Source: Deltaproteobacteria bacterium (GTDB lineage: Bacteria > Bdellovibrionota > UBA1018). Taken from it: a DNA stretch of 9,339 bases. How positions within the stretch are numbered: position 1 is the first letter of the stretch; each line of letters opens with the position of its first letter. A program made the translations under genes and the position numbers. The stretch is from assembly GCA_016194835.1 (NCBI GenBank), contig JACQAU010000292.1, forward strand, positions 1 to 9,339. Direction: 5' to 3'. The notes under the pieces were generated by a model. That model did no database searches. It saw only the letters and a list, made by a program, of their open reading frames with translations, and was not told where the DNA came from. This document shows, one piece after another, positions 5,762 to 9,339 of this stretch.

Positions 5762-7070
5762 GAGGATACGTAAGAAAAGTTTGAATTCCATCATTACACA
5801 TACTACCCCACGAAGGTGTGGGGGGAACAACTCCCATCCCTATAAATGACAAAAAAGCCTCTGTAAAAATAGCACTCGGGATTGCAAAAGTAATAGAGAC
5901 CAAAATCACACCTAATGTATTTGGCAACAAATGCCTTAAAATAATATAAAACGATTTTGCCCCAAGCAATCTCGAAGCTTGCACAAACTCGGATTCTCTA
6001 AGCTGCAAGAGTTGACCACGCGTAAGTCGTGCAAGACCTGTCCATGACAAGATCACCATGGCTATTAGCAGTGCCTGAATCCCGCTTTCACCAGCACCTG
6101 CACCTAATACGACTTTAAATAAAATCATAAAAAGCAAAAACGGTAGAGCTAACACAAAATCAGCAATTCTCATAAGCCAGTGATCAACGGCTCCACCAAA
6201 AAAACCCGATATACCACCAATAAAAATGCCAATAATTGAAGCCAAAAATGGAGCAAAAAAACCTATAAATAATGAAACTCTAGCTCCAAACATAAGCCTA
6301 GCCAGAAGATCTCTGCCTAAATAATCTGTCCCTAAAGGGTGACTCAGAAGCTTAATGGTCATTCCAACTTTTAGGCCCCCTTTTATGCCAGCTTTTGACT
6401 GCGGGTACAGCTGCAAGGCTTCATCTAATGATATTGTAGAAGGAAGACTGACTTTGATAGTTTTTGCATTTTTAGATTCCTCCGCGTTTTTTGCAACAAT
6501 AGTATAATAATAAGTTTTATTTTCTAAGTTAAACTGGTCTTCGTAGCTGAGATGGTTGCCGCCTTCAATCACAGCAAGTGGCACCCCAAAATTTTGATTT
6601 TTATCTGGCTTAGTCTCACCCCTGTAAATAGCATAACCACTGGCACCAACAACATGACTCCACTTTAACCTTACTGATTGCGTAGAAGACACCCCAAAAA
6701 TATTAAACTCTTTAGGCGCTACAAGCTCTAAACCATTAGACACGGGAGATTCAGGCAAACGAGGATCAATCGTAGGTTCAAAAACATCTAACTCACCCAA
6801 AACAACTGCAGTCTTACTAAATGTAGGACCCTCTGAAATCCTGTTTAAATCCTGATGAGATGGATTCATTGTCCAAAGAAATGGACCCAAAAGTGTAAAC
6901 AAAAGCATAAAAATTATTATTATTAACGATATATAGGCTTGTCGATTTTTTTTGAGCCTTATCCACGCGTCTTGCCAATAAGAAAGCGAGGGACGGCTAA
7001 TCTGATGTAACTGCCTGTCTTTCGTAGCAGGCTCAAAAGCTGATTCATGCAAGATCAATTCTTTTTCCAA
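5745..7070 (-). CDS. oppC: OppC-type permease with inserted FN3-like domain, lacking last helix
   Basis: Membrane channel subunit, 441 residues against about 280-310 for usual OppC/DppC. Helix 1 is at about 45-66. Residues 67-240 form a large periplasmic loop, and 119-211 within it look like a fibronectin type III domain: VRLKWSHVVGASGYAIYRG (133-151) and a closing NLENKTYYYTIVAKNAEES (181-199). The standard permease resumes at HPLGTDYLGRDLLARLMFGA (244-263). Further helices are at about 265-290, 297-325, 331-349 and 386-412. The ATPase-contacting EAA loop is EFVQASRLLGAKSFYIILRH (361-380). The protein stops at TYPHERSR, right after WGSMCNDGIQTFLTYP, where family members continue with a last helix and a GDGLRDALDP-like tail. 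The start is TTG at 7070, supported by AAGGA after the oppB stop; 11 bases separate the genes. Identity is firm; activity is doubtful. Confidence 0.92.
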   Translation of the reverse strand: MEKELILHESAFEPATKDRQLHQISRPSLSYWQDAWIRLKKNRQAYISLIIIIFMLLFTLLGPFLWTMNPSHQDLNRISEGPTFSKTAVVLGELDVFEPTIDPRLPESPVSNGLELVAPKEFNIFGVSSTQSVRLKWSHVVGASGYAIYRGETKPDKNQNFGVPLAVIEGGNHLSYEDQFNLENKTYYYTIVAKNAEESKNAKTIKVSLPSTISLDEALQLYPQSKAGIKGGLKVGMTIKLLSHPLGTDYLGRDLLARLMFGARVSLFIGFFAPFLASIIGIFIGGISGFFGGAVDHWLMRIADFVLALPFLLFMILFKVVLGAGAGESGIQALLIAMVILSWTGLARLTRGQLLQLRESEFVQASRLLGAKSFYIILRHLLPNTLGVILVSITFAIPSAIFTEAFLSFIGMGVVPPTPSWGSMCNDGIQTFLTYPHERSR

Positions 7071-7081
7071 ACTTTAGTTCC
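7071..7081 (-). promoter_or_regulatory. Ribosome binding site that supports the TTG start of oppC
   Basis: Directly after the oppB TAA the minus strand reads GGAACTAAAGT and then TTG. With the preceding A's this gives AAGGA about seven bases before TTG. No ATG or GTG lies in the right frame nearby that would keep the N-terminal region, so TTG at 7070 is the best start. Confidence 0.6.
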
Positions 7082-7942
7082 TTAGCTTTTAGCTAAACTG
7101 ATTCTAGGATCAATAAAACCATACAAAATATCCACTAGTACAACCATTCCTACCAAAAATGCACCATAAAACACAGTCAAACCCATAATCACGGTGTAAT
7201 CCAATTGTTGTGTTGCTTGAACAAAGTAACGACCCAAACCTGGAATAGCAAAAACAGTCTCTACAACAAAGCCTCCTGTAGTAAGAAATGCAATAGCAGG
7301 ACCTAAATACGTAACAACTGGTAAAATACCATTACGCAGTTCATGAGCAAAAAATATACGAAAACTATTTAAACCTTTTGCCTTAGCCGTTCGTATATAA
7401 TCTTGATTGACAACCTCCAACAAAGAAGAACGCATGAGCCTTGTTAAAAATGCCATCGTTCCCAGTCCCAGTACTAAAGCAGGAAGCAACATGTGTAAAA
7501 TACTGCCCCAACCCGCAACTGGCAAAATAGTATAACCAAAATACTTATTGAGCTCTGTCAATAGGAATTGTCCTAAGGCTGCAAAAACAAAACTAGGAAC
7601 AGAGATACCCAGGATCACTCCAAACATTATGAGTTGATCTGAAACTTTTCCTCGATACAGTGCTGCAAGCGTACCCCATAAGACACCACCAGCAGTAGCA
7701 AAAATAAGAGCCAAAATGCCTAAACCAGCTGAAACAGGAAAATGACTTTCGATTATATCGTTTACTGATCGGTTTTGTTGTGTAAACGAAATCCCAAAAT
7801 CTCCCTGCGCCATATTGCCCAAAAAATAAAGATACTGTTTTAAAACAGGCTGGTCCAACCCATATTTTTTTTCCAAGTTTTTACGTATTTCGATACTCAT
7901 TGCTTTGTTCCCAGATATAGGATCACCGGGAACAAAATGCAT
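7082..7942 (-). CDS. oppB: OppB-type permease, lacking its first membrane helix
   Basis: Channel partner of OppC, 286 residues against about 305-325 for typical OppB/DppB. It starts at MHFVPGDP, the motif that normally follows the first transmembrane helix, so about 25-30 N-terminal residues are absent. The rest is orthodox: KYGLDQP (26-32), GDFGISF (47-53), helices at about 72-96, 105-127, 148-168, 207-228 and 250-275, and the EAA loop DYIRTAKAKGLNSFRIFFAH (181-200) that docks to the ATPases. The C-terminal LVDILYGFIDPRI is normal. In frame upstream are GCC, GAC, GTT and then a TAA stop at 7954-7952, so no longer product is possible, and no other frame in the 51-base gap encodes a hydrophobic helix. 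No Shine-Dalgarno sequence precedes the ATG. It is probably a 5'-truncated gene or the product of an assembly error. Confidence 0.9.
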   Translation of the reverse strand: MHFVPGDPISGNKAMSIEIRKNLEKKYGLDQPVLKQYLYFLGNMAQGDFGISFTQQNRSVNDIIESHFPVSAGLGILALIFATAGGVLWGTLAALYRGKVSDQLIMFGVILGISVPSFVFAALGQFLLTELNKYFGYTILPVAGWGSILHMLLPALVLGLGTMAFLTRLMRSSLLEVVNQDYIRTAKAKGLNSFRIFFAHELRNGILPVVTYLGPAIAFLTTGGFVVETVFAIPGLGRYFVQATQQLDYTVIMGLTVFYGAFLVGMVVLVDILYGFIDPRISLAKS

Positions 7943-7968
7943 GGCGTCAACTTAAAACTATACTAATT

Positions 7969-7995
7969 AGATTCTGCTAAAATTCAGCAGAATCT
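7969..7995. promoter_or_regulatory. Perfect intercistronic hairpin at the oppA stop codon
   Basis: AGATTCTGCT (7969-7978), a 7-base loop, and AGCAGAATCT (7986-7995) form a perfect 10-bp stem in the 51 bases between oppA and oppB. It overlaps the oppA stop codon (7994-7996). On the minus strand it is followed by AATTAGTATAG with no real T-run, so a classic terminator is unlikely. Hairpins after the binding-protein gene are known in ABC operons, where they protect or terminate the upstream message so that OppA is made in excess. That role is inferred here. Confidence 0.7.
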
Positions 7996-9339
7996 ATTTG
8001 TTAACACTAACCCAGGTAAAATCCGGGTCTGGTCCTATAGAATGCCTGACGACATCCTTGATCCAAGGGTGTTCTAAATAAACAACTGTTCGTTCATAAG
8101 TTGGAATCACAACCAGGTCATCCAAGCCAATTTTCTCTGCTTGTGCCATTGCATTCATTCTCTTTTTTGGATCCGCAGTGGCTTGCGCTTCACGAATAAG
8201 CTTGTCATATGCTGGGTTAGAATATTTGCCACGGTTATTTTCATTCCAACTTGTCCACAAATCTGCAAAAGTCATTGGATCTGCATAATCCGGTCCCCAT
8301 CCTGCAGCAACAATATCAAACTCACCTGCTGTCATTTTAGCTAGTCTTTGCTTAAAGATTTGTTTATCAATTTTTAAGTCTATCCCTAGAGTTGTTTTAA
8401 ATAAATTTTGAAAATACTCTGCTTCTTTTGCTGTGGTAACGGTATCCCCAGTTAACCAAATCAAAGAAGGTGGTGTTTTTAATCCCAGTTCCTTCATAGC
8501 TAATGCTAAGTACTTTTTACCTTCAGCAATATTTTTCTTATTTTGTACCAGAGGAAATTCTTTTCTAAAAGAACTCTTGACTCCCTTTAGCCATGTTGGG
8601 ATCAAATAATACCCTGGCTTTGTTCCTGGAATACCAATAACTTTGTTTACAAGTTCTTTAGGATCAAAAACTGCTTGCAGTGCTTTCCTTAAATTTTTAT
8701 TTACAACAGCCCGTCCTTCTCTAAAATTGAACTCCATGAAAAAAATGCTTCCGTCTGCAAAACTTTTCATATCAAAACCTTCTCTTTGTGCCTTAGGAAG
8801 GTCGTCTTTAGGAATAGGAGTTAACATATCTATTTTTTTGTCTTTAAATAAATTAAAAAGCGCGTTGTTATCAGGAGTAATATAAGGGATATCAATTCGA
8901 CTTACTTTGATTCTATTTTTATCCCAATAATATTGATTCTTATCAAGTTGCAATGAGGCTCCATGCAACCATTTTGTTAATACAAAAGGGCCATTGCTTA
9001 ATAAATCTGATGCATCTGCAGCATAGCGGTCCTTGCGTTGATTATAAAAATCCTCTCTCACTGGATATAGGGTCGGAAATGCAGTAATACCTAGAAAGTA
9101 TCCACACGGTTTTTCAAAATCAATTTTCAGTGTGTAATCATCCACTGCCTTAGCGCCCAATTCAGTGCCGGCAAGTTTCCCTTGATTGATTGCTTCAGCA
9201 TTCTTAATTGGGTAGAGAAAAAATGCATACTCAGAAGCTGTTTTTGGATCCAATGTCATCCGCCATGAAAACACAAAGTCATGAGCTGTGACTGGTTTAC
9301 CATCCGACCATTTTGCATTTTTACGCAGATAAAATATAG
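7994..9339 (-). CDS. oppA: Oligopeptide-binding protein OppA, 5' end beyond the window
   Basis: Extracytoplasmic solute-binding protein of family 5 (SBP_bac_5), which captures peptides in the periplasm and delivers them to OppB-OppC. The frame is open to the right edge, giving 447 visible residues; the signal peptide and about the first 100 residues are outside. The visible part begins IFYLRKNAKWSDGKPVTAHD, the family signature (LR-x-x-AKWSDG-x-PVTA-x-D), followed by FVFSWR. Other typical pieces are LSNGPFVLTKW, FFMEFNFREG, NKNLRKALQAVFD, the cross-domain ADPMTFADLWTSWNENN and the closing TYERTVVYLEHPWIKDV and GPDPDFTWVSVNK. It is the first visible gene of the operon; the promoter must lie outside. 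The C-terminus looks complete, with no internal break. A DppA or MppA-like substrate range cannot be excluded. Confidence 0.94.
   Translation of the reverse strand, partial: IFYLRKNAKWSDGKPVTAHDFVFSWRMTLDPKTASEYAFFLYPIKNAEAINQGKLAGTELGAKAVDDYTLKIDFEKPCGYFLGITAFPTLYPVREDFYNQRKDRYAADASDLLSNGPFVLTKWLHGASLQLDKNQYYWDKNRIKVSRIDIPYITPDNNALFNLFKDKKIDMLTPIPKDDLPKAQREGFDMKSFADGSIFFMEFNFREGRAVVNKNLRKALQAVFDPKELVNKVIGIPGTKPGYYLIPTWLKGVKSSFRKEFPLVQNKKNIAEGKKYLALAMKELGLKTPPSLIWLTGDTVTTAKEAEYFQNLFKTTLGIDLKIDKQIFKQRLAKMTAGEFDIVAAGWGPDYADPMTFADLWTSWNENNRGKYSNPAYDKLIREAQATADPKKRMNAMAQAEKIGLDDLVVIPTYERTVVYLEHPWIKDVVRHSIGPDPDFTWVSVNK

Overview
This window comes from an AT-rich (by eye roughly 40% GC) Gram-negative-looking bacterium. 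It has a signal-peptide-bearing exported protein, a complete oppABCDF-type operon order and a prokaryotic OPT-family transporter. The combination suggests a proteobacterial or Bdellovibrionota-like genome, but no rRNA or marker gene is present, so the taxonomy is a guess. No rRNA, tRNA, IS element or CRISPR array is visible.

Layout, left to right: (1) 1-1997, minus strand, a large OPT-family membrane transporter whose 3' end runs off the left edge. (2) 1998-2155, a divergent intergenic region with a good plus-strand promoter. (3) 2156-3241, plus strand, an exported protein with a degenerate protein-kinase-like C-terminal region. (4) 3247-3531, minus strand, convergent with the previous gene and 5 bp away: a small HigA/XRE-type DNA-binding protein. 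A 23-codon ORF lies just upstream of it and overlaps it by ATGA; it may be the tail of a lost toxin gene. Both sit behind a promoter filled by a near-perfect palindrome. (5) 3665-3736, three identical 24-bp tandem repeats, each a small hairpin, beginning at the oppF stop codon. (6) 3732-9339, minus strand, an oligopeptide ABC importer operon in the order oppA (5' end outside the window), oppB, oppC, oppD, oppF.

How the genes work together: OppA captures peptides in the periplasm, OppB and OppC form the membrane channel, and OppD and OppF hydrolyse ATP. The OPT protein is a second, ion-coupled type of peptide (or metal-chelate) carrier. The window therefore holds two unrelated uptake systems of possibly overlapping substrate range, separated by a small accessory patch holding the kinase-like protein and the regulator.

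The most notable observations concern the two permease genes. OppC carries a fibronectin-type-III-like domain of about 90 residues in its first periplasmic loop, which standard OppC/DppC proteins lack. OppC also ends early, just before its expected last membrane helix, and the expected C-terminal tail is still readable in another frame. OppB lacks its first membrane helix and has no ribosome binding site. Together these look like two small deletions in an otherwise intact operon, through either decay or assembly error. I did not find evidence for a wholly new multi-gene system.
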